A stretch of 64,000 nucleotides of DNA from Acetobacteraceae bacterium (GTDB taxonomy: Bacteria; Pseudomonadota; Alphaproteobacteria; Acetobacterales; Acetobacteraceae). A program made the translations under genes and the position numbers. Each line of letters begins with the position of its first letter. Position 1 is the first letter of the stretch. The notes under the pieces are model-generated. The model saw only the letters and a list, made by a program, of their open reading frames with translations, did not search any database and was not told the DNA's origin. The stretch is from positions 62,001-126,000 of the forward strand of contig JASHOA010000091.1 of assembly GCA_030041375.1 (NCBI GenBank). The letters are read 5' to 3'. Below, piece by piece: positions 50,532 to 59,725 of this stretch.

Positions 50532-51791
50532 ATGCCTGTGATCAATCTTCCGAAGCCTGACCACATCCACAACATGCGCCTCATCGGCTGGAGCGACCAG
50601 GGTGGCCGGCTCGACGGCGTGCAGATCATGGTCCATCGTGGCTACGCCTATATCGGCCACATGTTCTCGAAAGGCTTCAGCATCGTCGATGTGCGCGATC
50701 CGACAAAGCCCCGACCCTCCGGTTATTTCCCGGCACCACCCAACACCTGGAACATCCATCTCCAGACACATGACGACCTCCTCCTCGTCATCCACGCCAA
50801 GGATATGTTCGCGGATACCGCCTTTGCGGACGAGCACGCCTATTACAAAGGCACCATCGGGCACGCGGTTGGCACCGCACATGGCAGCGTCGGCCGGCGT
50901 GACTGGTCGGCCGGGCTCGCCGTTTACGACATCAGCTCACCGGGCGCACCACGCCAGATCGGTTTCCTTCCGGTCGATGGCGGCGGCATCCATCGCGTCT
51001 GGTACGTGGGCGGCCGCTTTGCCTATGCCTCGGCCCTGATCGATGGCTTCAGCGATTATATCCTGATCACCATCGACATGGCCGATCCAGCCAAACCGCG
51101 TGAGGTCGGGCGATTCTGGCTGCCGGGCATGAATCTTGCGGCCGGTGAGACCCCGTCCTGGCCGGCGACGACCCGGATGGGGTTGCATCACGCCATCGTC
51201 CACGGCGATGTTGCCTACGCCGCCTGGCGGGACGGATGCATGGCGGTGATCGACGTCGCCGATCGCACGTCACCTAAACTGATCGTACACAAGATCTGGG
51301 CGCCACCCTTTGGCGGCGGCACTCACAACTGCCTGCCGATCCCTGACCGCAACCTTCTCATCGTCCTCGACGAGGCGGTGCTGGATCACCAGGAGGACGG
51401 GATGAAGCCGATTTGGGTGTTCGACAACCGCGTGGTCGCGAATCCGGTCAGCATCGCGACTTTCCCCAACCCGGCAGAGGCCGACTATATTGGCATGGGC
51501 GGCCATTTCGGCCCCCACAATGTCCACGAGAACCGGCCGGGCAGCTTCATCAGTTCCGATCTGATCTTCGCAACTTATCAGAATGCCGGCGTGCGCGTCT
51601 TCGATATCCGCGATCCCTATCGGCCCGTCGAGGTCGCCGCCCTGGTGCCGCCGCCGCCGGCGAAGATGACGGACCACCGCCCGAACCGCGCCCGGGTGAT
51701 CCAGACCGCCGACGTCTTCGTTGATCGCAACGGTGTGATCTATGCGACCGACTACAATGCCGGCCTTTACATCATGCAGTATACCGGCTGA
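50532..51791 (+). CDS. LVIVD-repeat beta-propeller-like protein
   Basis: 419 residues without a signal peptide. It contains several blade-like repeats, each ending in a VxDxRDP-type turn: GFSIVDVRDPTKPR, AVYDISSPGAPRQIG, LITIDMADPAKPREVG, MAVIDVADRTSPKL and VRVFDIRDPYRPVEV. This is the LVIVD pattern. His/Asp-rich segments (GLHHAIVHGD, MGGHFGPHNVHENR) may bind a metal or substrate. The function of such proteins is not established. AGAGGAACC precedes the ATG. It is convergent with the ribose-type ABC cluster. Confidence 0.75.
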   Translation: MPVINLPKPDHIHNMRLIGWSDQGGRLDGVQIMVHRGYAYIGHMFSKGFSIVDVRDPTKPRPSGYFPAPPNTWNIHLQTHDDLLLVIHAKDMFADTAFADEHAYYKGTIGHAVGTAHGSVGRRDWSAGLAVYDISSPGAPRQIGFLPVDGGGIHRVWYVGGRFAYASALIDGFSDYILITIDMADPAKPREVGRFWLPGMNLAAGETPSWPATTRMGLHHAIVHGDVAYAAWRDGCMAVIDVADRTSPKLIVHKIWAPPFGGGTHNCLPIPDRNLLIVLDEAVLDHQEDGMKPIWVFDNRVVANPVSIATFPNPAEADYIGMGGHFGPHNVHENRPGSFISSDLIFATYQNAGVRVFDIRDPYRPVEVAALVPPPPAKMTDHRPNRARVIQTADVFVDRNGVIYATDYNAGLYIMQYTG

Positions 51792-51798
51792 GCGAACT

Positions 51799-51834
51799 CG
51801 CCGCGGCAGAACGATCAAGCCTCCTGCCGCGGCG
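51799..51834. terminator. Bidirectional terminator between LVIVD gene and binding-protein gene
   Basis: CGCCGCGGCAG (51799-51809) is perfectly complementary to CTGCCGCGGCG (51824-51834), 11 bp with a 14-base loop, in the 51-base gap between two convergent genes. Confidence 0.65.
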
Positions 51835-51842
51835 GCAAGTCA

Positions 51843-52961
51843 TTATTTGCCCCAGATCTTCTTGTACACGTCCGCATAGCCGTTGGTCGGATCGTAGAGA
51901 TTCTGCGGCCCGCCGTCGCTGTCGAGATCGGCGTGCACGAACAGGTGCACGGGATCGACGAACCCGCTCGGCGGCGCGCCGGCGAAGGCACGGTTCAACT
52001 CGTCGATCGTCTGCCAGCCTTGCATCCGGAGCGGCTCCGCCACCGTCGCCACCTGGTATTGCTGGGTGCGGATACGTTGAAATGCAGAGACCGATCCGTC
52101 ACCGGCGGAAATGCTGTAGGGCGGGCTGGTACCGGCGATGCCGGCCGACTGCAAGGCCGGCGCCATGAAATCGAAATAGAGATCATTGATGCCAATCGAG
52201 TAGGTCCACTTCTTGCCGTACTGCTGAAGCAGCGCTGCCGTGAGCTGCCCCATGCGCGTCGAGACATAGGCAAGCGGCGTATCCTTCACCGCCAGGACCG
52301 CGCAGGTCGTGCATTGCTTCAGCCACTTGACCATTGCGTCCGACTTGGCGATCGCGACCTTGTATTCGGAGTCGGTGAAGATCACGACGCCGGCATGGCC
52401 GTCCGATTCGGCCACCGCATAGAGGGCGGACGCCTTGCCGACATCGGGCGGATTGGTCGTCACATTCCAGAACACGTACGGATTCTGCAACGTCCCCGCC
52501 GTGCCGCCGGCGTGCCAGCCGACGACCTTGATCCCCAGCTTCTCCGCCTGCTCGACCAGCGGCGCAGACTGGATCGCATCGACGCTGCCGAGGATGATTC
52601 CGTCGGGCTTGAGCGCAATCGCCTGGGAGAGCGCGGAATTCTGCCCGGAAACCGTTCCGTGGCCGTCGATGGCGCGGAAATTCCAGCCGATCACCTTGGC
52701 TGCCTCTTCCGCGCCCGCCTGCACACCGCGGGCCCCGCCATTCCGCTCGTCGTTGGCAACATAGACGACCGTCTTGCCGGGAACGGCCTTGGGACCGGTG
52801 GTCGGGCCGGTCCAGGGAATCACGGGGTTCGTGACTTCGGCCACGTATTTCTTCGCGTACTGGACGAACGAATCATCCGCCCGCGCCGGGCTCGCGAGGA
52901 ACCCGCCGGTCATGACACCGGCGAGCGCCACCCCCCATACCAGCCTGCCGTTTACCTGCAT
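51843..52961 (-). CDS. Ribose-type ABC transporter substrate-binding protein 1
   Basis: 372 residues with signal peptide RLVWGVALAGVMTGGFLASP ending near ARADD. The Peripla_BP_4 fold is shown by TVVYVANDERNGG, ALKPDGIILGSVD and SDGHAGVVIFTDSEY. A CxxC pair (KQCTTCAVL) lies in the second lobe. It is a close paralogue of the next gene upstream (53020-54165), sharing GTVSGQNSALSQAIALKP, FQRIRTQQYQVATVAEPL and the KIWGK C-terminus. It is the last gene of the ATPase-permease-binding protein cluster. Ligand unknown. Confidence 0.88.
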   Translation of the reverse strand: MQVNGRLVWGVALAGVMTGGFLASPARADDSFVQYAKKYVAEVTNPVIPWTGPTTGPKAVPGKTVVYVANDERNGGARGVQAGAEEAAKVIGWNFRAIDGHGTVSGQNSALSQAIALKPDGIILGSVDAIQSAPLVEQAEKLGIKVVGWHAGGTAGTLQNPYVFWNVTTNPPDVGKASALYAVAESDGHAGVVIFTDSEYKVAIAKSDAMVKWLKQCTTCAVLAVKDTPLAYVSTRMGQLTAALLQQYGKKWTYSIGINDLYFDFMAPALQSAGIAGTSPPYSISAGDGSVSAFQRIRTQQYQVATVAEPLRMQGWQTIDELNRAFAGAPPSGFVDPVHLFVHADLDSDGGPQNLYDPTNGYADVYKKIWGK

Positions 52962-53019
52962 CGTCGCTTCCTCCTTGTCAGTCGGCCTGGTTGCCGCGTT
53001 GCGTAGAAAGGCAATGTGC

Positions 53020-54165
53020 CTATTTGCCCCAGATCTTCCTGTACTCCTGCTCGTAGCCGTTCTCCGGGTCGAACACGTTCTTCGGCCCGCCGTTGGTCGC
53101 GATATTGGCATGGATGAAGAGGTGCACCGGATCGACGAATCCGCTCGGGGGCGCGCCGGCGAAGGCGCGGTTCAACTCGTCGATGAGCTGCCAGCCCTGC
53201 AGGTGCAGCGGCTCGGCCACCGTCGCGACCTGATATTGTTGGGTGCGGATGCGCTGGAACGCCGAGGTCGATCCGTCACCACCGGATATGTTCCACGGAT
53301 GCCCGTCACCGGAAATCCCGGCCGCCTGCAGCGAAGGCCCCATGAAATCGTAATAGAGATCATTGATCCCCAGTGAGTAGGTCCATGATTTGCCGAACCG
53401 CTCCAGGAGCGAAGTCGTGAGCTGAGGCATCCGATTCTGGGTCTGGCCGAGCGGCGTATCCTCGGTGGCGAGAATCCGGCAGCCGCTGCATTTGCGGATC
53501 CAATCAGCCATCGCGTTGGACTTGGCGATCGCCAGCGCATATTCGCTGTCGGTGAAGATCACGACGCCGGCATGCCCGTCGGAGGTCGCGACAGCATAGA
53601 GCGCCGCCGCCTTGGAGACCTCGGCCGGGTCGGTCGAGACGTTCCAGAAGACGTCGGGATTGGTCATCGCCCCGGCCTTCGGCCCGGCGTGCCAGCCCAC
53701 CACCTTGATGCCCGCCTTCTCGGCCTGCTCGACCAGCGGCGCCGACTGCACCGCATCGACGCCGCCCAGGATGATCCCGTTCGGCTTGAGCGCGATCGCC
53801 TGCGAGAGAGCGGAGTTCTGGCCCGAGACCGTGCCCTGCCCGTCGAGGATACGGTACTGCCAGCCGATCACCTTCGCCGCTTCGGCTGCCGCCAATGACG
53901 CACCGCGCGGACCGCCGTTGCGCTGGTCAGTCGAGACATAGACGACCGACATGCCCGGGACCGCCTTCGGCCCGCTGGTCGGGCCGGTCCAGGGAATCGT
54001 GGGGCTGGTCACATCGGCCACGACTTTCTTCGCCATCTGGACGAACGCGTCATCGGCCCGGGCCGGCGCCATGGCCAATCCGATCGCTGTGGCACCGATC
54101 GCGACCGCACTGACCAGCATGCCGATCGACATTCCCTCTCCAACCTCTCGCGCAGTTCTTTTCAT
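53020..54165 (-). CDS. Ribose-type ABC transporter substrate-binding protein 2
   Basis: 381 residues from ATG 54165 (AAGGG about nine bases upstream; an in-frame GTG at 54186 precedes that site). Signal peptide ends near ARADD. Same architecture as the downstream paralogue: SVVYVSTDQRNGG, GTVSGQNSALSQAIALKP, a CxxC pair at the same place (KCSGCRILA) and KIWGK at the end. The two differ most in the lobe carrying that CxxC, so they may bind different ligands for one permease. It lies 25 bases from the permease gene. Confidence 0.88.
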   Translation of the reverse strand: MKRTAREVGEGMSIGMLVSAVAIGATAIGLAMAPARADDAFVQMAKKVVADVTSPTIPWTGPTSGPKAVPGMSVVYVSTDQRNGGPRGASLAAAEAAKVIGWQYRILDGQGTVSGQNSALSQAIALKPNGIILGGVDAVQSAPLVEQAEKAGIKVVGWHAGPKAGAMTNPDVFWNVSTDPAEVSKAAALYAVATSDGHAGVVIFTDSEYALAIAKSNAMADWIRKCSGCRILATEDTPLGQTQNRMPQLTTSLLERFGKSWTYSLGINDLYYDFMGPSLQAAGISGDGHPWNISGGDGSTSAFQRIRTQQYQVATVAEPLHLQGWQLIDELNRAFAGAPPSGFVDPVHLFIHANIATNGGPKNVFDPENGYEQEYRKIWGK

Positions 54166-54189
54166 GCCAGAGTTCCCTTGTTTCACTGA

Positions 54190-55230
54190 TTATGACTCTC
54201 TGCCGGCGGCTCTTCTCGTCGCCGCATAGCGGCGCTGTGCGATGCCGGCGAGCCCGATCGCGATCACCAGGGTGACGCCATTGAAGAGCGGTTCGACGAA
54301 GAAAGTACCGCCGAGCTGCTCAATCCCGGAAATCCCAACCGCAAGAATCACCACCGCCACCACCGTGCCCCAGACATTCACCCGCCCGGGCTTGATCGTG
54401 GTCGAACCGAGGAAGGCGCCGACCAGCGCCGGCAGCAGGTACTCGAGCCCCACGCTCGCCTCGCCGATCCTGAGCTTGGCCGCCAGCACGACTCCCGCGA
54501 AGGCAGTCAGGAAGCCGGACGCAACGAACACACCCATCACGTACCGGCGCACAGGAATGCCGTTCAGCTCCGCGGCCCGCGGGTTGGCACCGATGGCGTA
54601 AAGATGCCGTCCGATCGGCAGCCGCTCGGACACGATCCACAGGACGATCGCGACCACGGCCACATAGAAGGCGGGGATCGGGATGTCGAGGAACGAGAGA
54701 TCGTTGATGTCGAGAAACGCCTTCGGCAGGGTGCCGATCACCTGCTGCCCGCCGGTATGCCAGAGTGCCAGCGCGTAGATGATGGTGCCGGTGCCGAGGG
54801 TGGCGATGAAGGAGTCGATCTGCGCAATCTCGACCAGCAGCGCGTTGATGAAGCCGCTGACAACCCCGGCCAGCAGCACCAGCACCACCGCCGCCGGCCA
54901 TGGGATGCCGTAATAGACCTGCAGGCTGATCGCCAGGACGTGCCAGAGCACGATACCGTAGCCGACCGTGAGATCGATGCGCCCGGCCATCATCGGAATC
55001 ATCGAGGCAAGCGAAAGCAGCGCAATCACCGACTTGTCGGCGAGCATCGAGCGGAAATTGAGGACCGTCGGGAAAGTCTTGGGCAGGAGCAACGAAAAGA
55101 AGATGATCAGCGCCACCGTGAGCAGCGGCAATCCGTGAACCGTGAGCCGCCGGCGCAGCGCAGCCCCCGGCGTCATCGCGCGGAACTCGGCACGGGTCGG
55201 CTCGAGCGCGTTCGATTTCAGTGACAGCAT
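54190..55230 (-). CDS. Ribose-type ABC transporter permease (RbsC family)
   Basis: 346 residues with about ten helices. RbsC-type signatures are LASMIPMMAGRIDLTVGYG, VVSGFINALLVEIAQIDSFI and AIGANPRAAELNGIPVRRY. It forms the homodimeric channel for the adjacent ATPase and the two binding proteins. It starts 12 bases after the ATPase gene stop. Substrate undetermined; ribose-family importers carry diverse sugars and other small molecules. Confidence 0.9.
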   Translation of the reverse strand: MLSLKSNALEPTRAEFRAMTPGAALRRRLTVHGLPLLTVALIIFFSLLLPKTFPTVLNFRSMLADKSVIALLSLASMIPMMAGRIDLTVGYGIVLWHVLAISLQVYYGIPWPAAVVLVLLAGVVSGFINALLVEIAQIDSFIATLGTGTIIYALALWHTGGQQVIGTLPKAFLDINDLSFLDIPIPAFYVAVVAIVLWIVSERLPIGRHLYAIGANPRAAELNGIPVRRYVMGVFVASGFLTAFAGVVLAAKLRIGEASVGLEYLLPALVGAFLGSTTIKPGRVNVWGTVVAVVILAVGISGIEQLGGTFFVEPLFNGVTLVIAIGLAGIAQRRYAATRRAAGRES

Positions 55231-55242
55231 GCGCGCGCTCCT

Positions 55243-56796
55243 TCAGGCGATCTCGGCTTCGACCGCCAGGCTTGCCGAGGCGGCGGCGAGCAGGTTGGCA
55301 ATCGAGAGATCCGCGGCCCCGATCTCTTTGGCGACGATCCCGTGATCGAACACGAGGGCACGATGGCAAACCTTGGCGATCTCCTCGAAATCGGTCGAAA
55401 CGATGATGATCGCGGCCTGGGCAGCCAGCGCGGCCTCGAACAGGCCGTAGATCTCCGCCTTCGCCCCCACATCGACGCCAGCCGTCGGATCCTCGAAGAT
55501 ATAGACCCTGCCAGCGAGGTCGAGTGCCCGCCCGACCACGACCTTCTGCTGATTGCCGCCCGAAAGCGATTCGATCAGGAGGCCGGGATCGTTCGGCCTG
55601 AGCCCGACCATCTGTCCGAGCCTGAGGGCGGCGCTTCGTTCTGGACCCGGAGCAAGATACGAAACGAGGCTTCTTCCTTTGGCAAGCGGATTGACGAACA
55701 GGTTCTCGCACACCGTGCGATAGGGAATGATCGATTCGGCGGCGCGATCTCCCGCCACGAGGACGATGCCGTATTTCATCGCTGCCTGCGGCGACATGAG
55801 TTGGACAGGCGCGCCATCGAGGAGGATGCGCCCGGCAGTTGGCGCGGCAAGGCCGAACAGGGCCCGCCCCACCTGCTCCTGGCCGGCGCCCCTGAGTCCG
55901 GCCAGCCCGACCACTTCGCCGGCATGGATGCTGGCATCGACAGGCCCGACCTCTCCGATCCCGAGCCCCTCGAGCACCAGCCGCGCCTGGCCCTCCCGCC
56001 GCGCGGGCCTGCGAAACACCTGTGCCGCTTCGCGGCCGACGATCAGGAGAATGATTTCCTCCGCCGTCACCGCGCCGATGCGCCGCTCGCCCGCCACCCG
56101 CCCGTCGCGCAGTACCACGACGCGGTCTGCGATCTCGAACACCTCGTCCAGACGGTGCGAGACATAGATCATGCCGACACCTTCCGCCCTGAGCCTTCTC
56201 AGCGCGGCAAAAAGCCGTGCCACCTCGTCGGCGGGGAGGCTTGCGGTCGGTTCGTCCAGTACCAGCACTTCGCACTCGGCGGCCAGTGCGCGGGCGATCG
56301 CCACCAGCGATTTTTCCGTCCGGCCAAGGCGCTGGATGCGGATGTCGGGATCGATGTCGGTGCCGAGCACGGAAAGCGCCGCCCGCGCCCGCCGTTCCGC
56401 GGCGCGGAAATCGACCAGACCGAATCGCCGCGGATAACCCAGCGTCAGGCAGATGTTCTCGGCCACCGTCATCCACTCGACCAGTCCGAGATCCTGGTGG
56501 ATGAAGGCAATCGGCAGACGCGTCAGGGTGCCGGTCGCGTCTTCGCCGTGCCAGAGCACACGGCCGGCATCCGGCTTGTGCACGCCGGCGAGGATCTTGA
56601 TCAGGGTCGATTTGCCGGCCCCGTTCTCGCCAAGCAGGGCGAGGATCTCACCCCGTCCGAGCTTGAGATCGACCTCGGCAAGCGCCTGGGTGGCGGCAAA
56701 GGCCTTGGAAAGACCCTCCACCGTGATCAGTTCATCGTTTCTTCTTTCGGCTGCGCCGGTGACGCCCGGCACGGAAAGGCCACCCTCAGCGATCAT
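55243..56796 (-). CDS. Ribose-type ABC transporter ATPase (RbsA/MglA family)
   Basis: 517 residues with two ATPase domains. Domain 1 has Walker A GENGAGKST and Walker B VLVLDEPTASLP; its signature reads LGRTEKSLVAIARAL, a variant seen in some members. Domain 2 keeps LSGGNQQKVVVGRAL and EDPTAGVD but a degenerate Walker A (GLRGAGQEQVG), normal for RbsA. The ATG at 56796 has AGGGAAC upstream. First gene of the ATPase-permease-two binding protein operon. Confidence 0.92.
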   Translation of the reverse strand: MIAEGGLSVPGVTGAAERRNDELITVEGLSKAFAATQALAEVDLKLGRGEILALLGENGAGKSTLIKILAGVHKPDAGRVLWHGEDATGTLTRLPIAFIHQDLGLVEWMTVAENICLTLGYPRRFGLVDFRAAERRARAALSVLGTDIDPDIRIQRLGRTEKSLVAIARALAAECEVLVLDEPTASLPADEVARLFAALRRLRAEGVGMIYVSHRLDEVFEIADRVVVLRDGRVAGERRIGAVTAEEIILLIVGREAAQVFRRPARREGQARLVLEGLGIGEVGPVDASIHAGEVVGLAGLRGAGQEQVGRALFGLAAPTAGRILLDGAPVQLMSPQAAMKYGIVLVAGDRAAESIIPYRTVCENLFVNPLAKGRSLVSYLAPGPERSAALRLGQMVGLRPNDPGLLIESLSGGNQQKVVVGRALDLAGRVYIFEDPTAGVDVGAKAEIYGLFEAALAAQAAIIIVSTDFEEIAKVCHRALVFDHGIVAKEIGAADLSIANLLAAASASLAVEAEIA

Positions 56797-56922
56797 TCTC
56801 AGACGTTCCCTGGTGGCCTGACCGTGCCGACCCGGTCCACGATTGCGACAGTATCGTTGCCGCCGGCAGCGGGCAAGCCGGCCCGCCTGGACGCTCGCCC
56901 GGCCCTGTGACAGGCTTTCGGC

Positions 56923-57588
56923 ATGCTGCTGCACTGGTCGCCGCGGTCGCCGTTCGTGCGCAAGGTCATGATCTTCGCCCACGAGACCGGGCTCGCTCCG
57001 CGCATCGAATGCGTGCGGACCGTCGTCGCCACCGATCGGCCGCACGTCGGGCTGATGCAGGAGAACCCGCTTTCCAAGTTGCCGACCCTCGTGCTCGATG
57101 ATCGCACGGCGGTCTTCGATTCACGGGTCATCTGCGAGTATCTCGACACCCTGCATGATCGGAGGAAACTCTTTCCGCCCGCTTTTCCAGAGCGGCTGAC
57201 CGCACTCCGCTGGCAGGCGCTCAGCGACGGCATGCTTGACTTCCTGCTGCTCTGGCGTGCCGAACGGGACCGGCCCGCGGGCTCGCAATCCGAGCCGCTC
57301 ACGGCGGCGTATCAGGCCAAGCTGGCAGCCTCTCTCGCGACGCTGGAGAACACGGTGCCGGAGCTTGCTGCCGCCCGGTTCGCGATCGGCCATATCGGTA
57401 TCGGTGTCGCGCTCGGTTACCTCGATTTTCGTTTTTCCTTCGCCGACTGGCGGCAAGGTTGCCCCGCCCTCGCGCGTTGGCACGCGGCATTTGCCGCCCG
57501 TCCTTCGGTTCGCGCAACCGAGCCGGTGGACGACACGACTGCACCTCTTCCCGCCCCGGCAAGAGAGGCACCGGCGCCCATCCAATGA
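56923..57588 (+). CDS. Glutathione S-transferase family protein
   Basis: 221 residues. The thioredoxin-like N-domain starts MLLHWSPRSPFVRKVMIFAH and has PLSKLPTLVLDDRTAVFDSRVICEYLD, where the cis-Pro and DSRVICEYL glutathione site are conserved. A helical C-domain follows. Its stop overlaps the start of the metallo-hydrolase gene (ATGA), so the two may act on the same glutathione conjugate or xenobiotic. The precise substrate is unknown. Confidence 0.87.
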   Translation: MLLHWSPRSPFVRKVMIFAHETGLAPRIECVRTVVATDRPHVGLMQENPLSKLPTLVLDDRTAVFDSRVICEYLDTLHDRRKLFPPAFPERLTALRWQALSDGMLDFLLLWRAERDRPAGSQSEPLTAAYQAKLAASLATLENTVPELAAARFAIGHIGIGVALGYLDFRFSFADWRQGCPALARWHAAFAARPSVRATEPVDDTTAPLPAPAREAPAPIQ

Positions 57589-58469
57589 TCATGCAATCCC
57601 GCATGCTGGGTGCCGTGCGCATCAGCCGCGTGCTCGAGTATTCCGGACCAACCCATGCGCCGGACTTCCTGTTCCCGGGCGAAGACGCGACCGTCCTCGC
57701 CGCCAACGCGAGCTGGCTCGCACCGCATCACTACGTGCCCGCCATGCAGCGCCTGGTCGTCAGCATCCAGCTTTGGGTGCTGCATGCCGGAGGCAACGTC
57801 ATCGTGATCGACACCGGCGTCGGCAATCGGAAGCCGCGGCCGGCGGAGCGGATGAACATGCTGAACACCCTGGTGCTGCCCTGGCTCGAGGCGGCAGGGG
57901 CCGGGTCGGATGAGGTCACCCACGTGGTTCTGACGCACCTGCACACAGACCATGTGGGCTGGAACACCGTCCTTTCCGACGGTCGGTGGGTGCCGACTTT
58001 TCCGCGTGCGCGCTATATTTTCCCGAAAGACGACTTTCTCTACTGGAAAGAGCGGTACGACCGCGGCGAGAGCGACGTGAACGGCGGCGCGTTCGTCGAT
58101 TCCGTGCTGCCGATCCTCGAGGCCGGGCTCGCCGAGATGTGCGATGGGAAGTGCGAGGTCGCTGGATTACTGCAACCCGAGCCGGCGCCGGGGCACAGCC
58201 CGGGTCAGCTCGCCTACCGTCTGCGCAGCGACGGCGAGGAAGCACTGTTCGCCGCCGATGTGATGCATCACCCGGTGCAGATCGTCTGCCCGGAATGGAA
58301 CAGCCGCTATTGCATCTGGCCCGAGGTGGCGCGCGCCACCCGCGCGCGCTTTCTGATTCGCGCGGCGCAGCGCGAGGCGCTGGTCATGCCGATGCATTTC
58401 GGCGCGCCCTATTGCGGCTATGTCCGCCGCCAGGGCAACGGCTTCACCTTTGAACCCGCCGTCTGGTAG
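57585..58469 (+). CDS. MBL-fold metallo-hydrolase (lactonase/AHL-lactonase-like)
   Basis: 294 residues from the ATG at 57585 overlapping the GST stop; ATGs at 57591 and 57603 are also possible. It has the metal motif THLHTDHVGW (about residues 118-127), then GHSPGQLAYRL with the next histidine, ADVMHHPVQIV with the bridging Asp, and MPMHFGAPYCGYV with the last histidine. It hydrolyses an ester, lactone or thioester in relatives. Coupling to the GST suggests glutathione-thioester or lactone chemistry, as inference. Confidence 0.85.
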   Translation: MIMQSRMLGAVRISRVLEYSGPTHAPDFLFPGEDATVLAANASWLAPHHYVPAMQRLVVSIQLWVLHAGGNVIVIDTGVGNRKPRPAERMNMLNTLVLPWLEAAGAGSDEVTHVVLTHLHTDHVGWNTVLSDGRWVPTFPRARYIFPKDDFLYWKERYDRGESDVNGGAFVDSVLPILEAGLAEMCDGKCEVAGLLQPEPAPGHSPGQLAYRLRSDGEEALFAADVMHHPVQIVCPEWNSRYCIWPEVARATRARFLIRAAQREALVMPMHFGAPYCGYVRRQGNGFTFEPAVW

Positions 58470-58481
58470 GCAGCGCGCCGT

Positions 58482-59606
58482 TCAGCTCACGATGATGCGC
58501 GGGCCGGGGCTCGCCGAGGCAAGCCTCCGTTCGAGTTCGTCCGAGACCTTGTGGGCAATCTCCGTGAACGCGGCAGCCGCCGGGCCATCCGGCTCGGCAG
58601 CGGCAATCGGAGTGCCGCGATCGCCGGTCTCGCGGATTGCCAGCAAGAGCGGCACCTCCCCAAGAAACGGAACACCAAGCCGGCCCGCTTCGCTGCGGGC
58701 GCCGCCATGGCCGAAGATATCGCTGCGCCTGCCGCAATGCGGGCAGGCGAAGAAGCTCATGTTCTCGACCAGGCCGAGCACCGGCACGCGGGTCCGTTCG
58801 AACATGCGCACGCCGCGGCGGGCATCGATCAGGGCAATGTCCTGTGGCGTGGAAACAATCACCGCGCCGGCAAGCTTGACACGCTGCGCCATGGTGAGCT
58901 GGGCATCCCCGGTGCCCGGCGGCATATCGACGACGAGATAGTCGAGCCGCCCCCAGACCACCTGGCCGAGCATCTGTTCCAGCGCACCCATCACCATCGG
59001 GCCGCGCCAGATCATCGGCGTCTCTTCCTCGACCAGGAAGCCGATCGACATCGCCTGGAGGCCCCAAGCCGGGATCGGAACGAGCTTCTCGCCGACCACC
59101 TCGGGCTTCTTCGCCAGACCGAGCATGCGCGGCAGGCTCGGGCCGTAGATGTCGGCATCGAGCAGGCCAACCGCATGCCCCGCCCTGGCCAGGGCCACGG
59201 CAAGGTTGACCGCGACCGTCGATTTGCCGACGCCACCCTTGCCGGATGCGACGGCGAAGATGGCGCGCACCTCCGGCAGCAGGGGTTCGCCGTGGCGCTG
59301 CGCCGCGCCGGCGCGTTCATGGCCGTGCCGGGCAGAGGGTGCCACGGCTGCGGCGGGGCGATGGGCCGTGAGAATGACAGTGGCGTTGGTGATCCCGGGC
59401 TGGCGGGCAAGCACCCGCTCGGCCTCCTTGCGCACCGGTTCCATCGCGGCTGCCTGCTCTCGCGGCACCGCCAGCACCGCCTGGACCAGCCCGCCCTTCA
59501 CCTCGATCCCTTCGACGTAGCCAGCCGCCACCAGGTCCTTGCCGCTCGCCGGATCGACGATCCCGCGCAATACCTCTCGCAGCGCTTCGATGCGTGCCTC
59601 GCTCAT
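58482..59606 (-). CDS. Mrp/ApbC-family Fe-S cluster carrier ATPase
   Basis: 374 residues. The N-terminal MIP18-type domain (EALREVLRGIVDPASGKDL) is followed by a P-loop ATPase domain with ASGKGGVGKSTVAVNLA, LLDADIYGPSLPRMLG and VDMPPGTGDAQL. A CPHC pair (FFACPHCGRRS) carries the cluster. It delivers Fe-S clusters to target proteins. It is convergent with the MBL gene and divergent from hflK. Confidence 0.92.
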   Translation of the reverse strand: MSEARIEALREVLRGIVDPASGKDLVAAGYVEGIEVKGGLVQAVLAVPREQAAAMEPVRKEAERVLARQPGITNATVILTAHRPAAAVAPSARHGHERAGAAQRHGEPLLPEVRAIFAVASGKGGVGKSTVAVNLAVALARAGHAVGLLDADIYGPSLPRMLGLAKKPEVVGEKLVPIPAWGLQAMSIGFLVEEETPMIWRGPMVMGALEQMLGQVVWGRLDYLVVDMPPGTGDAQLTMAQRVKLAGAVIVSTPQDIALIDARRGVRMFERTRVPVLGLVENMSFFACPHCGRRSDIFGHGGARSEAGRLGVPFLGEVPLLLAIRETGDRGTPIAAAEPDGPAAAAFTEIAHKVSDELERRLASASPGPRIIVS

Positions 59607-59725
59607 CGGCTTGCCACCGTCCGCGGGCCGCCGGTATGTTCGGGCCCGGCGCGGGTTATGGCGCTTCGCCGGCCGGTTGCCAACGCTGAGTTGGCCGCGC
59701 GCACGATAGGAGTGCTCTCCGGCAG

